NCBI RefSeq assembly: GCF_036565765.1 | Contig: NZ_DATCXP010000202.1 | From: Terrimesophilobacter sp036565765 | GTDB lineage: Bacteria > Actinomycetota > Actinomycetes > Actinomycetales > Microbacteriaceae | DNA length: 19,543 nt | Reading direction: 5' to 3' (one strand) | Shown here: one piece after another, positions 6,297 to 14,881 of the stretch | How the letters are laid out: each line of letters begins with the position of its first letter | Numbering within the stretch: the first letter of the stretch is position 1 | The notes under the pieces: model-generated | Database searches by the model: none | The model's input: the letters and a program-made list of their open reading frames with translations, nothing else | What the model was told of the DNA's origin: nothing | Made by a program: the position numbers and the translations under genes

Positions 6297-8102
6297 CTAG
6301 ACGAGCGAGTCGCGCCAGGCGGCGTGCATCTGCGAGAACTTGCCTGTCCCTGAGATCAGGTCGCGCGGCGTCCCGTCCTCGATGATGCGGCCGTGCTCCA
6401 TCACGAGGACCCGGTCCGCGATCGCCACGGTCGACAGGCGGTGCGCGATGATCACGGCGGTGCGGTCGGAGAGCAGCGTCTGGAGGCCCTCCTGCACGAG
6501 CCTCTCGCTCGGGATGTCGAGCGAGGCGGTCGCCTCGTCCAGGATGAGGACGACGGGATCGGCGATGAACGCACGCGCGAACGAGATGAGCTGGCGCTGA
6601 CCGGCCGAGACCCGCCCACCGCGCTTGTTGACATCCGTGTCATAGCCGTTCGGGAGCCCCGCGATGAACTCGTGGGCGCCGACCGCCTTCGCCGCGGCGA
6701 CGATCTCCTCGCGCGTGGCCTCCGGTTTTCCGAGCGCGATGTTGTCCGCCACGGTTCCGGAGAACAGGTACGCCTCCTGGGTGACCATGACGATCGCCCG
6801 GCGCAGGTCCTTCGGATGCAGCTGCCGCAGGTCGACGCCGTCGAGCGTGACGCTGCCGGAGCTCGGGTCGTAGAAGCGGGAGATCAACTTCGCGAGCGTC
6901 GACTTGCCCGCCCCGGTCGAGCCGACGAGCGCGATCGTCTGGCCGGCCGGGATGTCGAGGTCGAACGTCGGCAGCACAACACGATCCGCCTTGTAGGCGA
7001 ACTCGACACCGTCGAAGCGCACTGCGCCCTTCGCATGCCACAGGTCGATCGGCCCGGTCGGATCCGGAACGCTCGGTCGCTCCTCCAGGACACCGGAGAT
7101 CTTCTCGAGCGCGGCTGCGGCGGATTGGTAGGAGTTGTAGAACATCGCGATCTCCTGCGCCGGCGCGAAGAACGACCGGGTGTACAGCAGGGTCGCGAGC
7201 AGCACGCCGATCGCCAGCCCTCCGCCGGCGACCCGCAGGCCACCGACGAGCAGCACGACGGCGAGCGTCACGTTCCCGATCAGCACGAGCCCCGGGTCGT
7301 AGATCCCGAACAGGTTGATGGCACGCTCGTTCGCATAGCGGTAGTCCTCGACGAGCTCACCGAACTCGTCCTCGTTGCGCTTCTCCTTGCGGAACGCCTT
7401 CACGGCACGGATGCCGGTCATCGTCTCGACGAAGTGCACGATGACGCGCGCCGAGGCCGTCCTCGTCTCGCGGAACACCTTCTGCGAGCGCAGCTGGAAC
7501 CAGCGCGTCAGGAACCACAGCGGGACGAGCGATCCGAACAGCACGAGCCCGCTCACCCAGTCGAGGGAGAACAGCGCGATCGCGATGAAAGCCATGTACA
7601 GACCGCCCTGCACAAGCTGGCTGATCCCGGAGTCGAGCAGCTCGCGGATCGCGTCCAGGTCGCTCGTCTGGCGCGCGATGATGCGCCCGGAGGTGTAGCT
7701 CTCGTGGAACTCGAGGCTCAGCCGCTGCGTGTGCAGGAACACGCGCTTGCGCAGCTCGATCAGGATGGCCTGGCTGATCCGGGCGGTCAGAACGGTGTAC
7801 CAGGCGATGAGCGCTGCACCGATCACCCCCGTGAACAGATAGGCGCCGACGACGAGGGCGAGCGGCATCCAGTCCTGCTTCACGAGCGCCGGAAGCCCGT
7901 TGTCGATCCCGAACGCGATGAGCGCCGGCCCCGCGACCTGGGCGGCGGTGCTCACGACAACGACAACGATCGTGAGCGTGATGCGGCCCCACAGCGGCTT
8001 CACGAGCGAGCCGAGCAGCCGAAGCGAGCGTGCCCGGATCTGCCGGCTCTCCGCCTTCGAGAAGTCCTGGCGCTCCTCGCCCTCTACCCCGAGGACGCTC
8101 AT
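6297..8102 (-). CDS. ABC exporter half-transporter, subunit 2 (fused permease and ATPase)
   Basis: 601 residues: six-helix exporter domain (about 35-325) followed by a nucleotide-binding domain. Walker A G394-STGAGKST, Q-loop Gln442, signature V498-SAGQ, Walker B LILDE (catalytic Glu523), H-loop His554. The signature departs from LSGGQ while the Walker B glutamate is intact. Its ATG overlaps the stop of the upstream exporter gene by four bases (ATGA), so the two are coupled and should form a heterodimer. This subunit supplies the poor signature to the degenerate ATP site and its own good Walker B to the working site. The family exports drugs, lipids or peptides; the substrate here is unknown. 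Confidence 0.93.
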   Translation of the reverse strand: MSVLGVEGEERQDFSKAESRQIRARSLRLLGSLVKPLWGRITLTIVVVVVSTAAQVAGPALIAFGIDNGLPALVKQDWMPLALVVGAYLFTGVIGAALIAWYTVLTARISQAILIELRKRVFLHTQRLSLEFHESYTSGRIIARQTSDLDAIRELLDSGISQLVQGGLYMAFIAIALFSLDWVSGLVLFGSLVPLWFLTRWFQLRSQKVFRETRTASARVIVHFVETMTGIRAVKAFRKEKRNEDEFGELVEDYRYANERAINLFGIYDPGLVLIGNVTLAVVLLVGGLRVAGGGLAIGVLLATLLYTRSFFAPAQEIAMFYNSYQSAAAALEKISGVLEERPSVPDPTGPIDLWHAKGAVRFDGVEFAYKADRVVLPTFDLDIPAGQTIALVGSTGAGKSTLAKLISRFYDPSSGSVTLDGVDLRQLHPKDLRRAIVMVTQEAYLFSGTVADNIALGKPEATREEIVAAAKAVGAHEFIAGLPNGYDTDVNKRGGRVSAGQRQLISFARAFIADPVVLILDEATASLDIPSERLVQEGLQTLLSDRTAVIIAHRLSTVAIADRVLVMEHGRIIEDGTPRDLISGTGKFSQMHAAWRDSLV

Positions 8103-10000
8103 GACCCCACCTCCGTGCTGGTGCGTCCGACGCTTCCGGTCTGGATGATCGGGACCGGGATCGTCGGCGGCGACGAGACACTCCGGGGGGCGGGCTCCTC
8201 GTCCTCGAGGCTCGAGATCACGAACCGGTAGTGCTCGCTCGAGGCGAGCAGGTCCTGGTGGCGCCCGACCGCGGTGATCCTGCCGTCCTGCAGCAGTGCG
8301 ACGCGGTCGGCGAGCATGACGGTCGACGGTCGGTGGGCGACGATGAGCGCCGTGACTCTGCCGGTTCGGCCCGCCCCCGCGGCTGTCCCGTCTGTGCCGC
8401 CGAGCACGCGGCGCAGCGCGGCCTCCACGAGCGCCTCGGTGTCGACGTCGAGAGCCGACAGCGGGTCGTCGAGCACGAGGACATCCGGTTTCGCGGCGAC
8501 CGCGCGCGCGAGCGCAAGGCGCTGCCGCTGCCCGCCGGAGAGGCTCATGCCCTCCTCACCGACCTTGGTGTCGAGCCCATCCGGCAGCTCGTAGGCGAAG
8601 TCGGCCTGGGCCACATCGAGTGCCTCGGCCAGCTCCTCCTCGCTCGACTCCGGACGCCCGAGAAGCACGTTGTCCCGGACGGATGCCGAGAACAGCGTGG
8701 CGTCCTCGAACGCCATCGCGATGTGGCTGCGCAGTTCCTCCCGCCCGAGATCGCGGATGTCGACCCCATCGAGCGTGATCGATCCGCCGGTCACGTCGTA
8801 CAGCCGGGTGGTGAGTGCGGTGACCGTCGACTTGCCACTCCCGGTCAGGCCGACGAGCGCCATGGTCTCACCGGGCTCGAGCTCGAGGTCGAAGCCGTTC
8901 AACAGGTCGGGGAACCGCTCCGGCGAGTCGGCGTAGCGGAAGTGCACGTCGTGGAACGCAAGGCGCCCCTCCGGCTTCGCGATCGTCTTCGGCTGCTCCG
9001 GGTCCGTGATCGTGTTCTCGGCGTCGATCACCTCGAAGAACCGGTCGGCCGCGGTTCGCGTGTCGAACGTCATCGACAGCAGGAACCCGATGGACTCGAC
9101 CGGGAACCGCAGCACGGTCGCGGTCGCGAAGAACGCGACGAGCGCGCCGACCGTGAGCTGGCCCGTTGCGGCGAGCCAGACTCCGCCGAGAAGGCACAGT
9201 GCGAACGAGACATCCGGAACGAGCAGAAGCCACAGCCAGATGCCGGCGATCGCCTTCGCCTTCTCGATTTCCGTTCCGCGCAGCTCCTCGGCCTGGGACT
9301 CGAAGTTCTTGAGCGCGTACTTTCCTCGGCCGAACGCCTTGAGAACCCGGATGCCGTGAACGGACTCCTCGACCGTGGTCGCGAGGTCGCCGGACTGGTC
9401 CTGGCTGCGGCGCGCGACAACGGAGTACTTGTTCTCGAACAGGTAACCGTAGATCCACAGGGGGATCGAGCAGATCATGAACAGCACCCCGAGCATCCAG
9501 TTGATGCTCACGAGCACGAGAAAACCGACCAGGATCGTGATCGTGTTCACGACGAACAGCACGAGCCCGAACGAGAACCAGCGCCGGATGAGGTTCAGGT
9601 CGCTGATCGCCCGGGACAGCAACTGCCCGCTCGGCCAGCGGTCGTGGAAGTTCACCGGCAGATCCTGAAGCTGGTTGTACAGGCCGTTGCGCATGCGCGC
9701 CTCGATGTGGGTGCCCGGCTGGAGCACGAACCACCGCCGGTACCAGATCATGATCGCCTCGACGATGCCGAGGACGAGCACGATCCCGACCGGCCACCAG
9801 ATCTCACTCGAGTCGCCATCCTTGAGTGGGCCGTCGATGAGGGAGCGAAGCACCTGCGGGATCGCGAGGGCGACGAGGGCGGCGATCATCGCGGCGGCCA
9901 TGCCGAGGTAGATCCGGGGCATGGCGGGCTTCGCGTAGGGGTACACGCGCATGATCGATGCGAATGTACTCAGTCGCTTTTCTTCGACGTCAGAAGACAC
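8099..10000 (-). CDS. ABC exporter half-transporter, subunit 1 (fused permease and ATPase)
   Basis: 633 residues: six-helix exporter domain (about 28-315) then a nucleotide-binding domain. Walker A G384-LTGSGKST, signature L487-SGGQ (canonical), Walker B LVLDD with Asp512 where the catalytic Glu should be, H-loop His556, and Glu432 where the Q-loop Gln normally sits. These changes mark it as the degenerate-site Walker subunit of a heterodimeric exporter like BmrCD, LmrCD or TM287/288. A Pro-rich tail of about 35 residues follows the ATPase domain. Start is GTG at 10000 with AAGGAA just upstream. The 182-bp gap to the LuxR gene (10001-10182) contains no gene I can support and presumably holds the promoter; only a weak TTGCAC-N17-TACTCT pair is visible in it. 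Substrate unknown. Confidence 0.93.
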   Translation of the reverse strand: MSSDVEEKRLSTFASIMRVYPYAKPAMPRIYLGMAAAMIAALVALAIPQVLRSLIDGPLKDGDSSEIWWPVGIVLVLGIVEAIMIWYRRWFVLQPGTHIEARMRNGLYNQLQDLPVNFHDRWPSGQLLSRAISDLNLIRRWFSFGLVLFVVNTITILVGFLVLVSINWMLGVLFMICSIPLWIYGYLFENKYSVVARRSQDQSGDLATTVEESVHGIRVLKAFGRGKYALKNFESQAEELRGTEIEKAKAIAGIWLWLLLVPDVSFALCLLGGVWLAATGQLTVGALVAFFATATVLRFPVESIGFLLSMTFDTRTAADRFFEVIDAENTITDPEQPKTIAKPEGRLAFHDVHFRYADSPERFPDLLNGFDLELEPGETMALVGLTGSGKSTVTALTTRLYDVTGGSITLDGVDIRDLGREELRSHIAMAFEDATLFSASVRDNVLLGRPESSEEELAEALDVAQADFAYELPDGLDTKVGEEGMSLSGGQRQRLALARAVAAKPDVLVLDDPLSALDVDTEALVEAALRRVLGGTDGTAAGAGRTGRVTALIVAHRPSTVMLADRVALLQDGRITAVGRHQDLLASSEHYRFVISSLEDEEPAPRSVSSPPTIPVPIIQTGSVGRTSTEVGS

Positions 10001-10182
10001 AGATTTCCTTGCACTATCGGGGGCTCGGCGCCAATGACCATTCGATGGAGGCCTGGCGTCAGGACTGCGGTGCCGTCGCGGGACGCGCCCTCGTCCCCTG
10101 CCGCCGGCGCAGCCTTACAGAGTATGCCCGCGTTGCAGCTTGTGCAAGTTGAGAGCGGTGCCCGAAGACGCCTCCGCCTGCC

Positions 10183-13029
10183 TCAGTTCCCGCGAGTGAC
10201 CACCCACGCCGCGATCTCCGCGCGACGCGCAGCACCGAGCTTGGCCAGAATGTGTTCGACATGCGCCGCCACCGTCTTCGGGGAGATCGTCAGGCTCGCC
10301 GCGATCTCCCGATTGGTCGACCCGGACGCCACCAGCACCGCAACCTCCAGCTCGCGCACGGTCAACGGCCCCTTCGAGCCGTCACCGTCGCCGACCCCGA
10401 CGGCATCCGCCAGACGGTCGAGCAGGACAGCGCCGACGGGCGCGGCGACGGCGCGCAACTGCGCAACGAGAAAGGATGCGTCCGCCGGCCGTTTGGACCG
10501 CTTCGCACACCAGGCCAGATCCCCCAGCGCCTGGGAACCCTCCCAGAACCGCCTGCGCTGCTGCCAGCCGACCGCCGCCCGTTCGAGCAGAACCCGGGCT
10601 GTTCCGGTGTTCCCTGCGGCGAGTTCCACCAGCCCGTCCGCATGATCGAGGGCGGGGAGCGTGCCGGCGATACCGCGCCTCCTCAGCAGATCCCCGCACC
10701 GCACGGCCCAGTCGCCGGCCGCGTCCGCGTTGCGCAGGGCGAGCAGCGCACGAACGCCGGTCAGCAGGAAAGGGAACAGGTAGGCGGCGTCCGCGACGCG
10801 TGCGGAATCGGCGTAGCCACGCTCGCAGAGCTCGACCGCGACATCCGGATGCCCGTCGTACAGCGCGAGCTCGGCGAGCCCCCACAGCGCAGGCGAGAGC
10901 CGCTGCAGCTCGTCCATCCTGGCCCCGATCTCGCGCGCTTCCTCGAGGTGATCGCGCGCCGACGCCCGCTGGTCGCGCCCGAGTGCGAGATATCCCAGGA
11001 CGTGCAGTACCGTCACGCGCGTCGTAATGCCGCCCCGGCCATCGGCGAGGGCCTGGTGCGCTTCACGCTCGGCCGCGGCCCAGTCGCCGACGGCCCAATG
11101 CACGTGCGCGAGGTGCGCAGTGAGGTAGTGGTGGTCGTTCCAGCACTCCGTCCGCGCCGCGTACGCCACCGCGCGGGGCAGCCAGTGCTCACCGCGCTCG
11201 TACTCGACGAGCACCGAGGCACTCGAGCCGATCATCCGGTACCCCCTCGCAGTCTCGCCCTCCGCCCCCGCCCTCTCGCCATCGCGAATGGCACGCTCAA
11301 GGCGATTCCAGCCGTCATCGGCGTGCCCGGCGAACAGCAGCACTGAGCCGAGCGTCGCGTCGATGTTCACCCGTACCTCGATGGCGGAGTCGCCCAGGGC
11401 GGAGCCGGCGATGGCGAGTTCAGCCTGCCTGCCGTAGTCCATCGCCTCGTCCAGTCGACGATCGAGCATGTGAGCGGCGGCCAGCGCGGCGAGCAGGTGG
11501 GCTCGCACGAGCGCAGGCCCTCCTCCCGGGAGCACGTCCAGCTTCGACAGCGCGTCACGCGCGAGAGCGGCGCGATCCTGGAGGTTCGCTCCGAGCAGAT
11601 GCCGCACAGCCATGAGCCTCGGAACCAGTGCTGCCGCGGCCGCCTCATCCCCGAGCCCGCGATGAAGGCCGACGGCGAGCGCATACTGCGCCTCGGCGCC
11701 CTCGTTGTCGTCGATCGCCGCCAGCTCGTCGGCGAGCAGGGTCAACAGCGTCGCGCGCACCGCCGGCTCGGTGCCGCCCGGCATCGTGCGGTGCGCGCGG
11801 CGATACAGTCCTGCCGCCTCCCGGTGTGCAGACATGCGCACGGCGTCGGCTGCCGCCGCGAGTGCGTGGCTGTGCGCCTCGTCGGGCCGATTGGCGCGCT
11901 CGAACTGGTCGGAGAGGAAGGCAGGCCGGAATCCGGCAGCCGCTGCCGCGGCGGCGACATAGGCATGCAGTCGGCGCCGCCGGTTCGGCGGGATGGCATC
12001 GTAGATCGCGTCCCGGATGAGCGCGTGCCGGAAGTCGAAGCTCGTGCCATCCGTCCGCGCGTGCACGATGTGCCGGTCGGCCAGTTCCTGCAGCGCCGCG
12101 TCGATAGCGTCGGTCGTCTCACCGGTGATGGCCGCGAGCAGGTCGATGTCGAAGGAGCGTCCGATGACCGAGGCCGCAGTGACGATCGCCCGGCTTCGAG
12201 GCTTCAGCGCAGCCACCCTGGCGATCATCGCCTCGGCGACCGTGTCAGGAACGCTTGCCGGCGTGCCGCCGGCGATGAGCTCCTCGATGTGCAGTGGAAT
12301 GCCGTCGCTGCGCTCGAACAGCGCATCGATGAACAGGGACGGCGGCACCTCACCGATGATCGCCTCCGCCATCCGTCCGGTGTCCGCCGCGTCGAGCCGG
12401 GGGAGGCGTACTTCCTCGGCGAGTCGTTGCCCGAGAAGCCGGTACCTCCATCGCCTCAGCGCCGTGCGCGGATAGAGCTCGTCACTGCGATAGCTTGCGA
12501 CGATCAGGGCGGGGGCCGAATGCACGCGAACTGCGACGCGCGCCAGAACGTCAAGACTCAGCTCATCGGCCCAGTGCAGGTCCTCGATGCTGAGGAAGAT
12601 CGGCCCATCGTCGGTCAACAGGTCGACCAGGATGTCGGAGAGATCGGCCACGAACGTTCGCCGCCGGTGCGCCGGATCGGCGCTCGTGCCGACATCGTGG
12701 AGAACGGCGCGCAGCCGCTCGGCGTAGACGGTGGCACCGGCGCGACGGAGCCCCCCGACGAGGTCGAAGAGCACACCGCCTGCCGCCTCGGCGTCGCGCG
12801 GGAAAGCCACCGCGGAGATCACCCTTCCCGGCCCGTCGATCTGCCCCGCGAGATCCCCCAGCAAGCGGGTCTTGCCGATCCCTGCCTCCCCGGCGAGCAG
12901 CAGCAACTGGCCGGACCCTTCCTGCGCGCTGTGCCATCGCCGATCCGTCAGCGCGAGCAACTCGTCCCTCCCCACCAGGACCGGGCACATCCGCGCCGGC
13001 CATCCCGATGCAGAGCTCTGCAGGAGCAT
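10183..13029 (-). CDS. Large ATP-binding LuxR-family (LAL) transcriptional regulator
   Basis: 948 residues with MalT/LAL architecture. The N-terminal AAA/STAND ATPase has Walker A G47-EAGIGKT and Walker B FLSIED (Asp150), followed by LHWAD as is usual in this family. A long helical, Ala-rich middle (about 350-870) resembles TPR repeats. The C-terminal LuxR-type HTH occupies the last 65 residues (LTVRELEVAVLVASG, then NREIAASLTISPKTVAAHV). Such proteins usually activate genes when a ligand and ATP bind. The start is taken as ATG 13029; there is no convincing Shine-Dalgarno site, and an in-frame ATG 13 codons later (MCPVLVGRDEL) is a fair alternative. The gene diverges from a DUF4242 gene with a perfect palindrome in between, so that gene or the ABC operon downstream are plausible targets (inference). 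Ligand unknown. Confidence 0.92.
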   Translation of the reverse strand: MLLQSSASGWPARMCPVLVGRDELLALTDRRWHSAQEGSGQLLLLAGEAGIGKTRLLGDLAGQIDGPGRVISAVAFPRDAEAAGGVLFDLVGGLRRAGATVYAERLRAVLHDVGTSADPAHRRRTFVADLSDILVDLLTDDGPIFLSIEDLHWADELSLDVLARVAVRVHSAPALIVASYRSDELYPRTALRRWRYRLLGQRLAEEVRLPRLDAADTGRMAEAIIGEVPPSLFIDALFERSDGIPLHIEELIAGGTPASVPDTVAEAMIARVAALKPRSRAIVTAASVIGRSFDIDLLAAITGETTDAIDAALQELADRHIVHARTDGTSFDFRHALIRDAIYDAIPPNRRRRLHAYVAAAAAAAGFRPAFLSDQFERANRPDEAHSHALAAAADAVRMSAHREAAGLYRRAHRTMPGGTEPAVRATLLTLLADELAAIDDNEGAEAQYALAVGLHRGLGDEAAAAALVPRLMAVRHLLGANLQDRAALARDALSKLDVLPGGGPALVRAHLLAALAAAHMLDRRLDEAMDYGRQAELAIAGSALGDSAIEVRVNIDATLGSVLLFAGHADDGWNRLERAIRDGERAGAEGETARGYRMIGSSASVLVEYERGEHWLPRAVAYAARTECWNDHHYLTAHLAHVHWAVGDWAAAEREAHQALADGRGGITTRVTVLHVLGYLALGRDQRASARDHLEEAREIGARMDELQRLSPALWGLAELALYDGHPDVAVELCERGYADSARVADAAYLFPFLLTGVRALLALRNADAAGDWAVRCGDLLRRRGIAGTLPALDHADGLVELAAGNTGTARVLLERAAVGWQQRRRFWEGSQALGDLAWCAKRSKRPADASFLVAQLRAVAAPVGAVLLDRLADAVGVGDGDGSKGPLTVRELEVAVLVASGSTNREIAASLTISPKTVAAHVEHILAKLGAARRAEIAAWVVTRGN

Positions 13030-13084
13030 GCGGCAAGTTTAGGAGACTGCTCCCGGCAATGGAGGGGAAAAATCGAATCCGCTT

Positions 13085-13104
13085 CATCGGTCGGATGACC
13101 GATG
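13085..13104. promoter_or_regulatory. Perfect palindrome between the LAL regulator and DUF4242 gene
   Basis: CATCGGTC-GGAT-GACCGATG, 8-bp arms with a 4-bp spacer, almost central in the 129-bp divergent gap (55 bp from the LAL start, 54 bp from the DUF4242 start). It suits an operator for a dimeric regulator, possibly the LAL protein itself. That link is inference. Confidence 0.5.
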
Positions 13105-13158
13105 CGCGGCGAGCCGGTCCCCTCCAGACTGGACCGCATCGAGGAAAGGACCACGATC

Positions 13159-13407
13159 ATGACACGGTACATGGACGTGCACGACGGATTCGTCGGCGTC
13201 ACCAGGGAACAGCTGATGGAGGCGCACGCCGCCGACCTCGCCATCGAGGGCGACGAGGGAGTGCACTTCGAGAAGGCATGGCTCGACCCCGAGTCCGGCA
13301 AGGTGTTCTGCCTGTCGACCGGCCCGTCGAAGGAGGCGGTCATGCGCATCCACGAGCGGACGGGTCACCCCACGGAGGAAGTGTACGAACTCAGCGTCGA
13401 AGTCTGA
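13159..13407 (+). CDS. DUF4242 protein, SCO4226-like nickel-binding family
   Basis: 82-residue single-domain protein with the ferredoxin-like DUF4242 pattern: MDVHDGF near the start, AAHAADLAIEGDEGVHF in the middle, AWLDPESGKVFCLSTGPSKEAV, then IHERTGHPTEEVYEL. The Streptomyces relative SCO4226 binds nickel; the biological role of the family is unclear. The start is ATG 13159, with GAGGAAAGGA 8 nt upstream, an excellent ribosome site; the frame is open 19 codons further upstream but that stretch runs into the palindrome. Divergent from the LAL regulator and convergent with the dimethylargininase gene after only 27 bp, in which I see no terminator. Confidence 0.88.
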   Translation: MTRYMDVHDGFVGVTREQLMEAHAADLAIEGDEGVHFEKAWLDPESGKVFCLSTGPSKEAVMRIHERTGHPTEEVYELSVEV

Positions 13408-13434
13408 GCCGAACCGCCCCTGGCCTGAGCTCGC

Positions 13435-14664
13435 TTACCGGATCCGCACCGACAGGCAGGTCACGCAGCCCTCGAGCTTCTCGAACTCGCTGATGTCCAC
13501 CGTCACGACGCGGTAACCGAGGTCGGCCACGAGTGCGGCGCTCTTCGGCGCCGACTCGGCCATGAGCACGGTGTCGTCGTTCAGAACGACCACGGCGACG
13601 CCGGTCTCCTCCGGCACGGCGAGGAACCGGTCGAACATGTCCGGGTTGTCGACGAGCGGCGGATACCCGAGGATCGTGCCGTCCGGCAGGGCGGTGACGC
13701 CGCTCTTGAGGTGGAGCACCTTCGTGACGGGAACCGCGACGAGGGTGTAGCCGAGGTGCGTGACGATCGCGCGAAGCTGACGGATGCCCTCGGCATTGGT
13801 CCGCCCGCCACGCCCTACGTACACGGTCTTCCCGACCTTGAGCACGTCGCCGCCGTCGAGGGTTCCCGGCAGTTCGATGCGCGTCACGCGCAGGCCGAGC
13901 TCTCTCACAGTGTCCTCGACGCCCGCCGTCTCACTCCTGCGAGACTCCGCCCCTGGGCTCGTGATGACGGCCGTGTCGCCGAAGATCACCACGGCATCCT
14001 CGACGAACACCGAGTCCGGCGCCTCCGGGGCTACCGGGACCTCGATCGTGTCCCAGCCGTTGTCGATGAGTGCCGCGACGTAGTTGTCCCACTGCTCGTC
14101 GGCCCGCTCGCCATCGATCACGGAGCGGGCGATGTGCGTGACCTGGCCGTCGGCGAGATTCGCGGCCGGTAGCCGGACGAGGGCGACCCGCCGGTCGCGC
14201 GCGCTCGGCGCGTCCAGCCTGGCCCCGGTCATGACGCTCCACACCCGGCGACCGACCGTGGCCGCCGCGATCACTGCGGCGAGCACGAAGATGAGCTTCG
14301 GGCCGGCCAGGGTGCCGAACACGAACGCGATGGCGGCACCGTCGATCGGCGCGCCACTGCCCGCGGCGAACACGAGACTGCCGAACAGCCCCGCGAGAAC
14401 CGCGGCGACGATAGCGAGAGGGACCGCGACGTACCACTGGCGGAGTCCCTCGAATCCGGCGACGATCGTGAGGAACAGGAACAGGAACAGGCTCGACGCG
14501 AAGAAGTAGGCGCTCAGCTGGCCGAACGAGCTGGAATCCGCTCCGCTCGCGCTGAAGAACACGAGCACGCTCGCAATGTGGGCGATCACGGCGGAGGCCA
14601 GAGCCGAGACGATCGCCGCGGCGATCCGCCGGATCATGGTGAGCGCACCAGTGGAAGAAGTCAT
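13435..14664 (-). CDS. Membrane protein fused to dimethylargininase (DDAH) domain
   Basis: 409 residues in two parts. Residues 1-140 hold four predicted membrane helices (about 12-38, 50-70, 78-101, 110-136) with no family I recognise. Residues about 158-409 are a complete DDAH-like amidinotransferase-fold hydrolase, which converts methylated arginines to citrulline plus methylamines. Family motifs: FVED (220-223), SPGAESRRSE (236-245), LDGGDVL (269-275), catalytic His318 in VLHLKSG and catalytic Cys403 in VTCLSVR near the C-terminus. DDAH proteins are usually soluble and about 255 residues, so the fusion is notable. With an even number of helices the enzyme domain would lie on the same side as the N-terminus, probably cytoplasmic. 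Start ATG 14664 or ATG 14637; neither has a strong ribosome site. Function of the membrane part unknown. Confidence 0.85.
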   Translation of the reverse strand: MTSSTGALTMIRRIAAAIVSALASAVIAHIASVLVFFSASGADSSSFGQLSAYFFASSLFLFLFLTIVAGFEGLRQWYVAVPLAIVAAVLAGLFGSLVFAAGSGAPIDGAAIAFVFGTLAGPKLIFVLAAVIAAATVGRRVWSVMTGARLDAPSARDRRVALVRLPAANLADGQVTHIARSVIDGERADEQWDNYVAALIDNGWDTIEVPVAPEAPDSVFVEDAVVIFGDTAVITSPGAESRRSETAGVEDTVRELGLRVTRIELPGTLDGGDVLKVGKTVYVGRGGRTNAEGIRQLRAIVTHLGYTLVAVPVTKVLHLKSGVTALPDGTILGYPPLVDNPDMFDRFLAVPEETGVAVVVLNDDTVLMAESAPKSAALVADLGYRVVTVDISEFEKLEGCVTCLSVRIR

Positions 14665-14751
14665 GCTGCGAGACTATTGGATGCGGCGACCGCCTGGGTT
14701 CAGATCGTCAATTCTGTGCCGGCTTCGACCAGCTCGGCCGGAGAGATTCCT

Positions 14752-14831
14752 CTCTCAGATCGCAAAAGTACCTCTCGGATCGCGGAAGCACCTTTCGCAT
14801 CTCAGACCCTCGTCTCGGATTGAGCCTGTCG
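14752..14831. repeat. Four degenerate 20-bp tandem units
   Basis: Consecutive 20-bp units begin CTCTCAGATCGC (14752), CTCTCGGATCGC (14772), CTTTCGCATCTC (14792) and GTCTCGGATTGA (14812). Units 1 and 2 are close; 3 and 4 diverge. They lie in the 217-bp gap (14665-14881) between the DDAH fusion gene and the end of purH. Nothing else in that gap looks coding. Confidence 0.6.
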
Positions 14832-14853
14832 AAATCCAGGTCTCGACGGGCTC
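14822..14853. terminator. Possible purH terminator hairpin
   Basis: GAGCCTGTCGA (14822-14832) and TCGACGGGCTC (14843-14853) form an 11-bp stem with one mismatch around a 10-nt loop, 28 bp after the purH stop. The sequence also belongs to the dispersed repeat seen at 19449-19475. No T-run. Confidence 0.45.
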
Positions 14854-14881
14854 GACCGGAGAATCACCGACCGGAAAAGGC

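Noticed and set aside
10001..10182. A small gene or a strong promoter between the LAL regulator and the ABC operon
   Set aside because: Open frames here are short and lack ribosome sites; the only promoter-like pair (TTGCAC-N17-TACTCT, minus strand) matches consensus at about half its positions, too weak to list.
6393..10645. Long plus-strand open frames opposite the ABC exporter genes
   Set aside because: Arg/Asp/Glu-rich low-complexity translations with no recognisable domain; the minus-strand genes have every expected ABC motif. Antisense shadows of high-GC coding DNA.
14752..14831. CRISPR array
   Set aside because: Units are contiguous, degenerate and only 20 bp, with no unique spacers and no cas genes nearby.
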